This document shows positions 24,601 through 36,114 of a stretch of 64,000 nt of DNA, piece after piece. The notes beneath the pieces were generated by a model. It had not been told where the DNA came from. It did not search any database and saw only the letters and a list, made by a program, of their open reading frames with translations. The DNA comes from Membranipora membranacea. Its lineage: Eukaryota > Bryozoa > Gymnolaemata > Cheilostomatida > Membraniporidae. Position 1 is the stretch's first letter. Each line of letters starts with the position of its first letter. The stretch spans positions 20,324,025-20,388,024 of the forward strand of contig OU612070.1 of assembly GCA_914767715.1 (NCBI GenBank). Direction: 5' to 3'. A program made the position numbers and the translations under genes.

Positions 24601-26640
24601 CATTGCCTGCATCTATTCATAGAAACACAAGAACGTAGACACATGGAGTTGTAAACGGATTTGTCATTCTCCAAGGATGTATACAGATCAAAAATTATAA
24701 CAAAAGACAGAAAAAAAACCTTCTGGCGGTAAAGTTAGCTTCAACATATTAAATTGATTTTTATATAGTTTCAATTCAAACCGTCATATTTGATTCTGTA
24801 TCCCAAATTCTGTCACAGTCAGCAATATAAATATACGCTAGAAATATATTTTTTTCAGTATATCAACAACTCATATAAACCCAATGAAAACAAACCGAGT
24901 TTTATATATCATTGTCCCTACCATAGGGCAGCTCAAGCTTTGATTAGCAATATATAACATAAGCCTACCAGAGCGGCATGATGTCACGAGAAAAGGGGAA
25001 CAGGAGAACAGGTATACACCCCAGGGTGCTGGGAGCTGGTACAACCAATCATGAAGTTAAAATAACATGCATGGACAATGTAATCAATTATAGTAAAATT
25101 AAGCATAAAAGCATCTAGGGTTGGATAGAAGTACATCAAGTTGAGACATTAAGTTCAAAGGTTACTGTGCTTTACTGACCTTAGCCTGTGTCTCTCCAGT
25201 GACCATGTGATCGGGAGTCCAGAGTTCTGTGGCTCTTCTGCCGGCCCTAGCCACTCCCTAAATAAACAATCAAAAAATCAATAATTAACGGCTGCTCAAC
25301 CAAATTATAGGTGAAAGAATATATCTGCCTACATGTATTTTCTGTTATTATCTGTTTACACTATAGGCTTAATATAGTATAGAGTATATTAAGTCTCTGG
25401 TTTATACACTCAGAAGATCCAGTGCAAGGCTTTGCGGTTATATGTTAAATTATCTGATGATGCTACATCATAATAAGCTATCACATACATGGAAAGGTAA
25501 CTTCGATGATTAAGCATCTGCCTGGAAACCCTGGCTATATAATATAATTTATAACGGGATTTATTCTTGATCAAGGATTTAGGCAATATAGGCTATAGTA
25601 GAACTAAGTGGAGACACATACCTGATCCTGCATAAGGATCTGTTTGACGAGGATATTCTGCACTATGGGTTTGAGTTTGGAGACAAACTTAGCTTTAGGA
25701 GCTAACACAGCCATCTGTCCCATGGCTACCAGAGATGTACAGAGGTTAGCTGACTCAAGGCTTAGATTCTCCTCACAAAACTGTAACACAAATTACAAAG
25801 TTAGGTATAAGAAGGTCTACCGTTTAAACCTGACAAAAAGTGAGGGGGGACAACTAGCTGTAGAAAACAATGTCATGCGCAGTTTACCGTTTAACCATGG
25901 AACAAAAAGTATCACATAATAGTGAAGCAAAACAAATATCAAGGACAAGTAGAAAATAATTCTATTACAAGATTGAGTGCAAAATTATTGCGCAACAATA
26001 ATAGGTCACTGCCATGTTCTTAGAACGATTCCAAAGTTTTTGCCAGATTCACCTTCGCCGTAGATCATAGAACACAAACACGGAATACAATAATTTGGTT
26101 TTGTATTATTTCTAACGTATCCAAACATAACAACATATTGATTTTGTTTCAGTCAAGTTTGTAATCACAATGTTCCCATATGTCGATGTGACATCGATTT
26201 GAGGGCCAATCGATATACATAGGATGAGCATTTAGGTCAACTTCCGTTCGTATTGGCACGTATTTCCTCATTCGAATTGGGGAACGGGAACTAGGATCGG
26301 GGGGGGGGGGGGAGGCGTAGATGAAAAGGTAGCACCCTTAGTGACAAAGGGATGCTGGTATTAGAATTTCAATATCATTATCATATGCAATTACCAGCAA
26401 AGTGTGAGCACTTAAACTACCTCCAAATCCCAAGTCTGACACACTAAGACTGTAGTAGACATTAATTCACGGCCCACATTACCACGTACACATACACATA
26501 TACAACTCAGTCTGTCTGTAACTCACAGTGGCAATTTGGTCGAATAGCTCTTCTTTGTTATCAAACATATTAGCAAGGCACCTGACAGCGTGGGAGGAAG
26601 AGAGCCAATGCCAGGTCAGATGGTAGTTCTCCGAAAGTAC
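18672..26640 (-). CDS. PDS5: PDS5 cohesin regulator, C-terminal half (13 exons)
   Basis: Minus-strand exons in continuous phase: 26640-26527, 25780-25622, 25257-25180, 24606-24470, 23970-23847, 23137-22933, 22467-22350, 21961-21785, 21638-21500, 21020-20893, 20058-19973, 19338-19139, 18713-18672 (1707 bases, 569 codons). Known: PDS5 is a HEAT-repeat protein that binds cohesin in the nucleus and regulates sister chromatid cohesion with WAPL and sororin. Matches to remembered human PDS5A/B are strong and ordered: LAPKAKF with [38 protein letters not shown] with [40 protein letters not shown], ending in a basic, Ser/Pro-rich tail. The segment corresponds to about residue 740 onwards of about 1340-1450. 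The usual N-terminal HEAT half was not found upstream. An in-frame TAG occurs at 19265-19267. Identity is near certain; completeness is not. Confidence 0.9.
19265..19267 (-). other. PDS5: in-frame TAG inside the next-to-last PDS5 coding exon
   Basis: In the exon 19338-19139 the frame carried from upstream reads 23 codons to EVVT and then TAG. The same frame then stays open for 42 codons of PDS5-tail-like sequence (a poly-Ala run, SSPAEE) to a good donor (gtaaga). It joins in phase 0 to a last exon at 18713-18672 that reads [13 protein letters not shown] and stops. The TAG may be a true stop making a shorter tail, a recent nonsense allele, readthrough, or a sequence error. Confidence 0.75.
19668..19945. 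repeat. 15-base minisatellite, about 18 units, in a PDS5 intron
   Basis: Units of gatgtttagctggcc with point variants. Because the unit is a multiple of three, both strands stay open (repeated MFSWP on plus, GQLNI on minus). It lies between PDS5 exons ending at 19973 and starting at 19338, with no splice logic for a coding role. Confidence 0.95.
24000..24112. repeat. AT-rich short tandem repeat in a PDS5 intron
   Basis: Units resembling acattatatacatgata are repeated imperfectly, ending in a TA run. Intronic. Confidence 0.7.
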
Positions 26641-26839
26641 CTATTGATATAATATAGTAATTGAGTTTCACTTGTTCTAGGTCACACTAATTACTTTCAT
26701 CAACCTGGCATTGGCTCTTTTTTTCACATCCCACAATCAATCAGATCCGAGCATAAACATTGGCTTGGTCGATTGATCAAGATCAGGGGATCTAATTTTG
26801 CCTTTAAATAGCTAGCAAACAAAGAGATAGAGAGGAAAC

Positions 26840-29800
26840 CCTGACACCATTGAATTCCATATCCAGAGAATCCAGAGAAGAATCTAATTCAGTGCCTGAC
26901 ACCAAACTCAGTAGGGTAGTTGGTGTAATCCTTCCAAACAGGTACCTAAAAAGCTCTAATTTGTTTTTTTCTTTATCAGTATAAACACCAAGGGTCTAGG
27001 ACGGTCTAGGGTATATAATTTCTCCCCTGCGACAGAACAACACTAAAGTGATGATCAGTATCACAGTAAGGATAGTCCTTGCCTAGGACAGTTACCATGA
27101 TGTGATACTTACACCGGGAATGATCAAAACACAGTATTAATCAAAGATCTAGTCAAAGTACCTGATAACAGTGAGCTCTGAGTTGTGTGACATCTTATGG
27201 GGTAACCAGCTCACTACACCGGACTTGTATGATTTTACATCAACCAGGATAACAGAGCCAACAGCTGCCCTATACCACGGAGTAGGAGTCAGTCCTTGCA
27301 TATACACTTGTCTCTCTACGAGTAGAATAAGCAGTGTTAGAATTGAAGGGGGATGCAAGGGGATGGTGTTCCCCTTCCTACTTTCTCTAGGGGGATTCAT
27401 CCCCCCCCCTATATATCATAACCACTACGGTTGCAATATTCTGTGGATTTGCAGGCTTGAGCCCATGATTTGTAAACTGCGTTTTTGTTAGTAGCCAGGC
27501 AGCTCCCTTGACCCCAGGCCTGGTTGGTTTCCCTTTGCCTTTGCAAGTCATTCCACCAATGTTTTGACTTGATCCTCAAAGATATTGCATTACTAAGTGA
27601 TCCTATAAGGAAAACGAGTCGTAAATATGATTGTTTTATATGTACAAATCAGTCACCTCGGTGATAGTACAACCGATATCGGTTTGTTTGTGAGCTGCGA
27701 AAAGAGGGTTAGAGCCACAAGAGCATCTGAGCATTTTATCTCTCACCTCACTTTTGTAATATTTCCAATAAATAAAGTCTATGATTTACTATGGGTTTAG
27801 CCAATCATTTAGAGTCATAGTATCCCACAATGCAACAATACCAAATGACAGAATATCGATCTCCATGATCATCTGAGGTGATAAGATTGGAAGTCAATCA
27901 AGTCATGTCAATTCACTTCTGAGGGGACCGGGGGGGGGGGGGGGTAGTGAGCGGATATGAGTATTCCCAGAGACAGCCTTTAATCTTGAGGAGATGTCTA
28001 ATAATAGCAGTGTAATAGATTTTAATTTCAAATCAGAGCCAGTATAAACAGTTTCAATCTTTTTCAAATACATTGATACCACGGCCCGTTTGAATCCTAA
28101 GTCACTCTGACATCTGGGTATGTATACTAGGGAGAGACAGCCGATTTTGTTTGAAGCGAGGGGGAGTGGTTCTCTTTGGTTTGGCCAAAATAACGATAAA
28201 TATAGATAATTACGCATGCTCAGAGATTATTTGACTCATTGAAATATGTTATAAAACAATGAAAAAAGTTTTGTCTACAATTTTGCCGACAAATATCCTT
28301 TTTCTATACCTTTTCTCAGGCCATTGAGATAAGTTTCAACGGACTGAAATCTCTGAGTCCAGTTTGTTCATATAATAGGACTGAACCCAAGAGCTCCATA
28401 ATGAAATAATATATCTCTAATTGTGTTACACGTTACCTTTTGTTTTCTACTCTGATTTCGGATAATGGTAGGGGCTGAACCAGTAGTGATCATTTAGAGC
28501 CTCTTGATTCTTCGAGTGCTGCAATACACAACGGGAAACATTCCATTGGCTCAAAAATGCAGTCAAAGTAAATAGGTCAAAATGAGGGACCCCAAAATTT
28601 TGCATCTCGTCATGGTGGTTGGTGTAACCATTATGTCTTCTATACTAGACAGATTGAGTGCTTCTGCAGATAAAGATTAAATTTGCCGGCATTTAGAATT
28701 GTCTAGGTGGCTGTAAAAGGGGAGACAACTCAAAAGACAGGCAAGCTTGAACAAACTTGATCTAATGCAGCCATCGGCAAAGCAAGATCAGGTTAAAGAG
28801 GCTTCATAATGCTAGTGACAGGTACAGGATCATAGACTGACAGGTGTGGACGGTCCAGTCACCCTGTTGACAGGTGCCCCTGTATACAGTTATACAAACC
28901 TACCTGCTTATAATGGGATCTGTCTAATGTAGAGTCTTATAGAGTAAAAAGTTCTATGCGCTGGACTCAATGTTCATTTGTTGTGATTGGTGTAATACTT
29001 GTACAGCTAAAAGAAACGGAAACTCTGATGGAAAAGTATTGAATAAGACTTGGCTTCGCTCGAAGCCTACAATGATGCATTGCTATTATGTGATATGAAA
29101 TTATATTGCAGCAGTACATTGTGGGTAAAAAAACCAATTCTTGGTTCAAACTAGAGATGCTCAGTCAGGTTATCAACAATGTATCCCACAATGCAACAGT
29201 ACCACATATTAGCTAAGCGAAAACATGATATGAGGGGCTTACACTAAACTCTAGCTTGTGGTTTTGTTCAACTTTACCTCCTGTGAAGACTTTGCTCTTT
29301 CAGCGTATGCTAATTGTATTGATGCAAACAAGCCATTATTTCAGAGGTGGATATTCCAAACTGGTTAGACAGACTCACTGAGTCCAGTAATACATACATA
29401 CAGGTACCTCAGTCTACAGACGTACCTGCTAACAGTGAGCTCTGACTTGTGTGACGTCTAGTGTAGTAATAACTAGCACACCACACTTAGGGGTGTGGGA
29501 TATTACACCAATCAGGATAAGATTATACAGCGGTCCATTTACGCACATCCCTACAAAAAGAATAATTATATCAGCTGTGTTAACCTGCTAGAAATGATAT
29601 ATGAGGCAAATTAAATTAAAAGGAACAAGTTTCACCAATGTTTCGGCTTGATTGTCAACGATTATGTGAGGCAAAAGACTTCTGATTATTATTGTAATAC
29701 ATATATTTAGCAAGGTTGATAGCCAATAATTCGATCAAAATTCACCTCAAAGGTCTTGCGATAATATAACCTATACCGGTTGATTCTTGTACAAAAAAAG

Positions 29801-32800
29801 TTAGACTCACGGCTTGCCTAGGCCAGTTGCCAGGCTGTTATACTTACATGAGAAACTTTCACAAAACAGTATTGATCAGTGATCTAGTAAAAGTACCTGA
29901 TAACAGTGAGCTCTGAGTTGTGTGACATCCTATGGGGTAACCAGTTCACTACACTGGGCTTGTGTGATTTTGCATGAACCAGGATAATGGAGCCATCAGC
30001 TGTCATATACCATGGAGTAAGAAGAGTTTTTCCTTGCATATACACGTCTTGTCTCTCTACAAGTAAAATAAGCAGTGTTAGAATTTAGGGGGCATGCAAG
30101 GGGATGGTGTCCCCCTACCTACTTTGTCTAGGGGGATGCAACCCCCCCTCCCCATATATCATAACCATTACGATGGCAATAAGCCATGGTTTTGAAAGCT
30201 TGAGCCCATGATTTATTAACTGCATTGTTTTTGTTAGCAGCTAGGCGCCCCCCCATGACCCCCGGCCTGGTTGGTATCTCCTTACCTCATATTTTTCACT
30301 TCTAACAATGAGAATGAGTAAATTAGCTACGTAAACACCCAGGACAGTTTTTAAAATTAAATAACTAGAAACTCATTTGGCGCATTTCACCGACATTTTG
30401 ACTTCATCCTCAAAGATGTTGGGTTACTATGGCACTACCAGCGGTGCTCTATGTGAGGAGATAAGATTGGAAGTCAATCAAGTCATGTCAATATCAGACA
30501 ATTCACTCTTGAGGGGGCCAGGGGTAGTGAGCGGATATGAGTATTCCCAGAGACAGCCTTTAATCTTGAGGAGATGTCTAATGATAGCAGTGTAATAGAT
30601 TTTAATTTCAAATCAAAGCCAGAATAAACAGTTTCAATCTCTAGCTTCTGGTTTTGTTCAACTTTACCTCCTGTGAAGACTTCACTCTTTCAGCGTAAGC
30701 TAATGGTATTGATGCAAACAAGCCATTAATTCAGAGGTGGATATTCTAAACCGGTTAGACAGACTCACTGAGTCCAGTAATACATTCATATAAGAACCTC
30801 AGTCTACAGACGTACCTGATAACAGTGAGCTCTGACTTGTATGACTTCTAATAGGGAAACTAGCTCACCACACTTAGGGGTGTGGGATATTATACCAATC
30901 AGGATAAGAGTATACAGCTGTCCGTTTACGCATATCTCTACAAAAAGAATAATTATATCAGCAGTGTTAACCTGCTAGAAATTATATATTGGGCAAATTA
31001 AAGGAACAAGTTTCACCAATGTTTCGCCTTGATTGTCAACGGTTATGTGAAGCAAAAGACTTCTGACTATTATTGTATTACAGATATTTAGCTAGGTGGT
31101 TAGCCAATAATTCGCTCAAAGTTTCACCTCCAAGGTCTGGTGATAATATATTCTAGATACCGGTTGATTATTGAACAAGGAGAGTTAGACACACGGAAGT
31201 GTCTGAGGAGTTCTTCAGTTTTGTTGTCTGTAACATTACCGATGTGGCGATGAATCATAGAGACATTTCCATCACTCTAATAACTGGTGTAGTCTAGAAA
31301 GAAAAATTAAATTAGATGGTAAAATTTTGGCTGAGCGCGAAGCCTAATACGTTGATCCATCCATCTCTCTCACAACAGAATTGATTGTGGGTAACAAATA
31401 CAAATCTCAGTTATGATATTAATGATCCAATCATTGTTATCTAATTAGTTTTATTCTGGGTTCAGAGTTAAGATGGAAATCACTTCACAAGACCTTTTCA
31501 ACAAACAATGCATCACACAATGCAACAGCAACAAATATCTTCAAACTACAACAAACACAATATTATCCCTTGACCATCTGACAGCGGAATATTTGTGGTG
31601 ATGAGAATGGAACTCGATTCAGTGTCAGAGACCTCATCAACATAGGGTTGCGGAGGAGGGGTAAGGGGCTTGATTACATAACTGACAGGGACTGCTGTTT
31701 GATATCTCCGCAGCTCTCAAGATCAATCTAATCAATAAATTTTAACTTCATCCAACTATTGACCTGTCAGTGCCCTCAAAGAATCATAAAATCCAACTTC
31801 TTATACCCTAATAGAGTATGAGTGTGAACTATACCCTAGGGCCTAGAGTGTAAATATTAGCTACCATAGTTAAGTTTAGCTAGGGATTAATTTATGTTAC
31901 CTAGCACCAAATTCTGGCTAGTTGAGGAAATCAAAAAAAGCTCAGAGGGTGAGTAAATGTTAGCTAGTATTAAATTTAGCTGTCCAAACATGTGCAAAAT
32001 GCCAAAGTTTCCCACCTACAAATACTTTTCACCTCTCTGGTAAGAGTATGATACCAACAAGCCATTATTTCAGAGACGCAAAATTATGCTAGTTAGACTA
32101 CTGTAGAGGCAAGTCGACTTACATACAAGTACCTCAGTCTACCGACATACCTGATAACAGTGAGCTCTGAGTTGTATGATATCTTATGGGGTAACCAGCT
32201 CACCACACTGGACTTGTGGGATATGACATCAACCAGATAACAGTATAAGTGCTCCAGTCTACAAATAGAATAATTACATCAACATTGCTGACCTGTCGGA
32301 GATTATCTAATAATGATAGTATTAGCCAGATAACAGTCTTCTGTCTTAAACTGCTTACAATGATATTCTAGATTCTAACCTGGTTGGTAGCAAACTTGTA
32401 AAGATCAATAAATAATTCAGTCAAGGAGTGATTCAGTGATATAAACTGGTGCAGTGAAATGACACTCTCAGCGTTAAGATAATTAAAAACAACATCGAAA
32501 GCAATCAGTTAATTTTATAAAGAATTGTACAAACTTGGTCATGCCGGCCACAAAATTAATCGGTGACAAAGCTATAGGTTTAATTGCTTAGCGCTAAGCA
32601 ACTGTGCAAAACAACACAGGGTTATTCAGGGTTAATAAACTGCTTGATAGGGTAGAAACTGGCCTGGGATTAAGACCAAATGTTGGGGGTGTTTAATGTA
32701 GACTTCAAACGTTGACATGAAACCCAGGCTAGGTAGAAACTCAAATCAGTATCAATGCAGATTAGAGCCAACGTGATAGTATTAGCGTGTTAACAATCTA

Positions 32801-35800
32801 CTGTCTTCAACTGTTTACGATGACATTCTAGCATTTAACCTGGTTGGCAGCAAACTTGTAACGATCAATAAAGAATTCAGTCAAGGAGTGATTCAGTGAT
32901 ATAAACTGGTGCAGTGAAATCACACTGTCAGCGTTAAAATAATTAAAAACAGCATTGAAAACAATCAGTTAATTTTATAAAGAATTGTACAAACTTGTCA
33001 GTGTGGCCACAAAATTAATGGATATGTTTAATTGATAAGCGCTTAGCACCTGTGCAAAACAACACAGGGTTATTCAGGATTAATAAACTGCTCAATAGGG
33101 TAGAAACTGGCCTGGGATTAAGACCAAATGTTGGGGCGTTTGTTGTACATTTCCAACGTTGACCTGAATCCCAGGCTAGTGTGGTATCGAGCAAATAAAC
33201 AGTGGTTATCCCCCTTGACATTAAACAAAGTATACTAACTGGCTCAGACATTTATCTTAGTACTCACTCTTGTTTTGTATTTGTATTGTCTATTATTTCT
33301 TACCTTGTCAATATGTATATATATTCTGTTTTATTCCAGTAATGCTTAGAGTGACAATCAACACTTGTCATTGTGTAACAAACCTTTACATTAGTGTTAA
33401 TATTAGTGTTTTGCCAGTTTTGCAGTTAAGCAAATAAAAACAATCAAAATAAATAATCAGAATACTTATTTCTGTGTAATGTTTATTTAATATCGATCTA
33501 AGGAGGATTACTGGGATATCGGAGTTTGTTGATAGTTTTGCATCAAGGCTATATACGGATATAATCTCGGAAACTAAATATCGATCTAAGGAGGATTTCT
33601 GGAATATCAGAGTTTGTTGATAGTTTTGCATCGAGGCTAAAAACGGATATAATCTCGGAAACTAAATATCGATCTAAGGAGGATTTCTGGAATATCAGAG
33701 TTTGTTGATACTTTTTGCATCGAGGCTGTACCAAAGTCAATACCCAATCGAGTTATATGTTCATATAATCTCAAACAAGTAGTTATATTAATATTTGTGC
33801 ACTATAAGTTTTTATAGTTGCTCGTAAATATTTTAGTTCTAAAATATTAGCCACAATTACAAGACAGTAATAAACACCTGCTATAAGTTTCTATAGCCAG
33901 GTAAAGCCAGTCATACACAAAATAGGAAGGATATAACACTAGGTAGAAACTCAAATCAGTATCAATGTAGACTACAGCCAAAATGATGAAAACACATGTC
34001 GAATAAAGCTAAGCAGCTTAGCAAAAACAGCCGACCATATGGATCTAGAATTTCGATATTTTTAACTTCATGTTAATATAAGACAATAATAATAGAAAAT
34101 ATATATATACATCATCATGAAGTTAATGTAAAAATCTACTATGACATAACTACAATACATCTTACCTCATATTTTGTAGCAATTTCGCCCTGGGCAGTTT
34201 GGTCTGGTTCATCTGACTTCCTGGTTATGAGATCAGCGCACACAGGTCTGTATAAGAGCAGAGTTCAGTCGTATACGATCTCAGTCCCGATCTGAAAAAA
34301 AAGAAATCATCAGACACTTCATAGAAAGAGTGACACATAAAAGCATTCTAATATCCATGGCAATTGGGACTTGTTCCAATTTGCCTGCATACTGATTTTC
34401 TCCAAACTCTACTGGAGGGGGCAATGTACAGGAAATATATTTATAAACAAGACTACCTATTCTCTAATATGGTCATAAAATGAAGATGGCCTTGACACCC
34501 AGTGTTTACTTCATTTTCAATATCGAACCAGGTTGGCCATTTCTATTTTGGAATAACCCCTGCTCCCATCACCTGAATATCGGTAGGAGGCAGCTAACAT
34601 AACTGACTAACAAGTTGAGAACAAAAGGTCTTCTCTTTTCAAACCAGTAAACATTTTGTCGGATTGACTTTACAATAGATATGTGAGTTTGTTTGCTGAT
34701 TACAAGAATAAGTTAACCGCCTCCGAAAATGCACACATAGGGAAAGGGGCACCTGTTATCAAAGTTCAATACTCAGAGCAAAGGGCACCTGCAGTATGCA
34801 CTCACCATTCTGATACTCTTAACATTGATTTGACACTGCAGGCAGATCCACACATTATCACCGTCTTGCGTCCTTTATATCTTCTAATAGAGACTCCAAT
34901 ACCTGAAGAATATAGCAACAATATTAATTCACACCAATTTAAGGGTAGTTATAAATAACCTAGTGAACACGGGTTAGTACAAGTTTGGTTCATCATTACT
35001 AGCTAAGTTTCTTTCAGAAACTTTCACTTAGCTAGTAAACATAGTAATATGACTTTTTGTGAAGAATAAAAATTTTTATGCGAGTGATTATATACGGGGG
35101 AATTCTAAATTAGCAACGGACCAGCATTCCCATCATGCAACACTGCTGACCAGCATTCCCATCATGCAACACTGCTGACCAGCATTCCCATCATGCAACA
35201 CTGCTGACCAGCATTCCCATCATGCAACATTACCAATAAATCTGTGCAGCCATGTCGGTCACTGCATGGCCTCGTTGGAGGAGTAAGAGGATTTTAGCCA
35301 GTCAGGTATTTCCTGGCTAAACACAGTTTCAGATAACACATCAACGTTAATATGTTTCATGAGGCGATGCAAAAGATTACCGATTTTATGAGCTTAAGTG
35401 GTGAACATTCACCTCTGACTCTAGCGTTTAGAATATTACAAGCTGCCCAGCTTAGCTAAACGGCGTAGCTGCCTGGAGTAGCTGCCTGGAGTAGCTGCCT
35501 GGAGTAGCTACTTACTCAGTAAAACATTACACAATTAAATCTATGACTTATCAAGTGGGTAGAGAGAGGCTCACACCAATAAAACCTTGACTGCAGTGTA
35601 TGATTAAAGGACTGAACTCAGTATTGACGATAACATATCTATACCTTACTCAGAGAATTGGGGCACCTGTTGTACGCAATCACCTGTTGTATGCAGTCAC
35701 CTGCTGTATGCAGTCACCTGTTGTATGCAGTCACCTGTTGACACTCACTATATCGATATGACACTTCACGCCACCGCTCCACACAACATTACCCCAGGCC

Positions 35801-36114
35801 TACTTCCTTCCTTCCCTTCAAAGAGAAGAAAAATTTTAAATATTACCTAACATTGATATTGGGGTAGTAAAGCTGGTTAGTCACATTAGATAGGTCATCA
35901 ATTATTTGAGACATGAAAGATTATTAAAGCACTGAACTTTTAATGGTATGCCGTACATTCATTCAACCAGCATGCCATTTCACATCATGTAACTTTCCTA
36001 ACACATTTATTTAGGCTTTACTAATTTCATACTAGACCACTGGCACTTTGATTAAAGCGTCACTTTCACCTACCGTATATAATCGATAAAGCCGTCAGTT
36101 TCAGGCAGCTCCAT
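26840..36114 (-). CDS. unrecognised gene upstream of, and in phase with, the PDS5 half
   Basis: Candidate minus-strand exons: 36114-36074 (start MELPETDGFIDYI), 34247-34166, 31276-31195, then either 30056-29897 or 27315-27162, then 26945-26840. All join in phase, and the last ends in phase 0 exactly as the first PDS5 exon (26640) begins. I do not recognise the protein: an acidic start, then a segment IGNVTDNKTEELLRHF, then a cassette exon with VYMQG and SWLPH. Two readings are possible: these exons are the 5' part of a transcript that continues into the PDS5 half, giving a protein with a non-PDS5 N-terminus, or they are a separate gene ending by reading on from the 26840 donor (a weak gtttcc) to TAA at 26806-26804. 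Support is only phase, splice words and exon duplication. Confidence 0.45.
27162..27315 (-). other. duplicated cassette exon, copy 1 (intact)
   Basis: Minus strand, acceptor tag and donor gtact; the entry phase matches the exon ending at 31195 and the exit phase matches the exon starting at 26945. Reads VYMQGLTPTPWYRAAVG, then SWLPHKMSHNSELTVI. No stop. Confidence 0.6.
29426..29550 (-). pseudogene. decayed cassette exon, copy 2
   Basis: Shares the splice words and the 3' end with the intact cassette exons but carries an extra base relative to them and a TAG in the last codons of its only long frame. Probably unused. Confidence 0.5.
29897..30056 (-). other. duplicated cassette exon, copy 3 (intact, six bases longer)
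   Basis: Homologous to the exon at 27315-27162, with the same entry and exit phases and no stop. Two additional codons and several replacements (VYMQGKTLLTPWYM, NWLPHRMSHNSELTVI). Using both copies in one message would shift the frame and reach a stop within eight codons of the second copy. Confidence 0.6.
30816..30937 (-). pseudogene. cassette exon, copy 4, frame-shifted
   Basis: The acceptor phase matches the preceding exon and one frame is open throughout (ICVNGQLYTLILIGIISHTP), but relative to the intact copies it has one extra base and exits in phase 0 instead of phase 2, so it does not join the exon at 26945 in frame. It could join the PDS5 exon at 26640 directly, so an alternative role is not excluded. 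Confidence 0.4.
32151..32258 (-). pseudogene. cassette exon, copy 5, one base missing
   Basis: The most distant copy. Its 3' half matches the intact exons (SWLPHKISYNSELTVI), but a single base is missing at ttatc-tggttgatg relative to them, and its phases fit neither neighbour. A relic exon. Confidence 0.5.
32320..33190. repeat. tandem pair of about 470-base units
   Basis: The segment starting aacagtcttctgtcttaaac recurs at about 32790 with few changes, including the words gatataaactggtgcagtga and gggttattcaggattaataa. Confidence 0.85.
33485..33733. repeat. three tandem 87-base units
   Basis: Units share atcgatctaaggaggattt and atataatctcggaaactaa; the third is truncated on the right. The apparent minus-strand repeat ORFs here only reflect the period being a multiple of three. 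Confidence 0.9.
35119..35236. repeat. four tandem 29-base units
   Basis: Units gaccagcattcccatcatg plus caacactgct, almost identical. Confidence 0.95.
35464..35512. repeat. 13-base tandem repeat, about three and a half units
   Basis: Units gtagctgcctgga. Confidence 0.9.
35655..35745. repeat. 17-base tandem repeat within a dispersed-repeat copy
   Basis: Units cacctgttgtatgcagt, about five, expanded inside a copy of the repeat also present at 11645-11805 and 36570-36715. Confidence 0.85.

Larger units (their letters stand above)
27075..29814. repeat. tandem duplication around the cassette exons, unit 1
   Basis: From gcctaggacagtt to the end words accggttgattcttg this unit repeats at 29815-31194 in the same order: cassette exon, a block near 27880-28057, a second exon-like copy. 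Unit 1 holds about 1.2 kb (28058-29250) that unit 2 lacks, with a short shared word (ct) at the joint. Confidence 0.8.
29815..31194. repeat. tandem duplication around the cassette exons, unit 2
   Basis: Shorter partner of 27075-29814. Its right edge lies immediately next to the exon 31276-31195, so the duplicated unit starts right after that exon in transcript direction. Confidence 0.8.
31277..34165. other. intronic stretch of the unrecognised gene, repeat-rich
   Basis: Apart from the relic exon at 32151-32258 I see no exon. It contains a tandem pair of about 470 bases (32320-33190) and a triple 87-base repeat (33485-33733). Confidence 0.5.

Noticed and set aside
33386-33740. Repeat ORFs on the minus strand
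   Set aside because: Follow the 87-base tandem repeat; no other support.
35119-35745. CRISPR-like regular repeats
   Set aside because: Units are contiguous with no unique spacers and the genome is clearly animal; ordinary minisatellites.
26840-36114. N-terminal HEAT half of PDS5
   Set aside because: None of the conserved N-terminal PDS5 stretches appears in these exons; the sequence is unlike the family.
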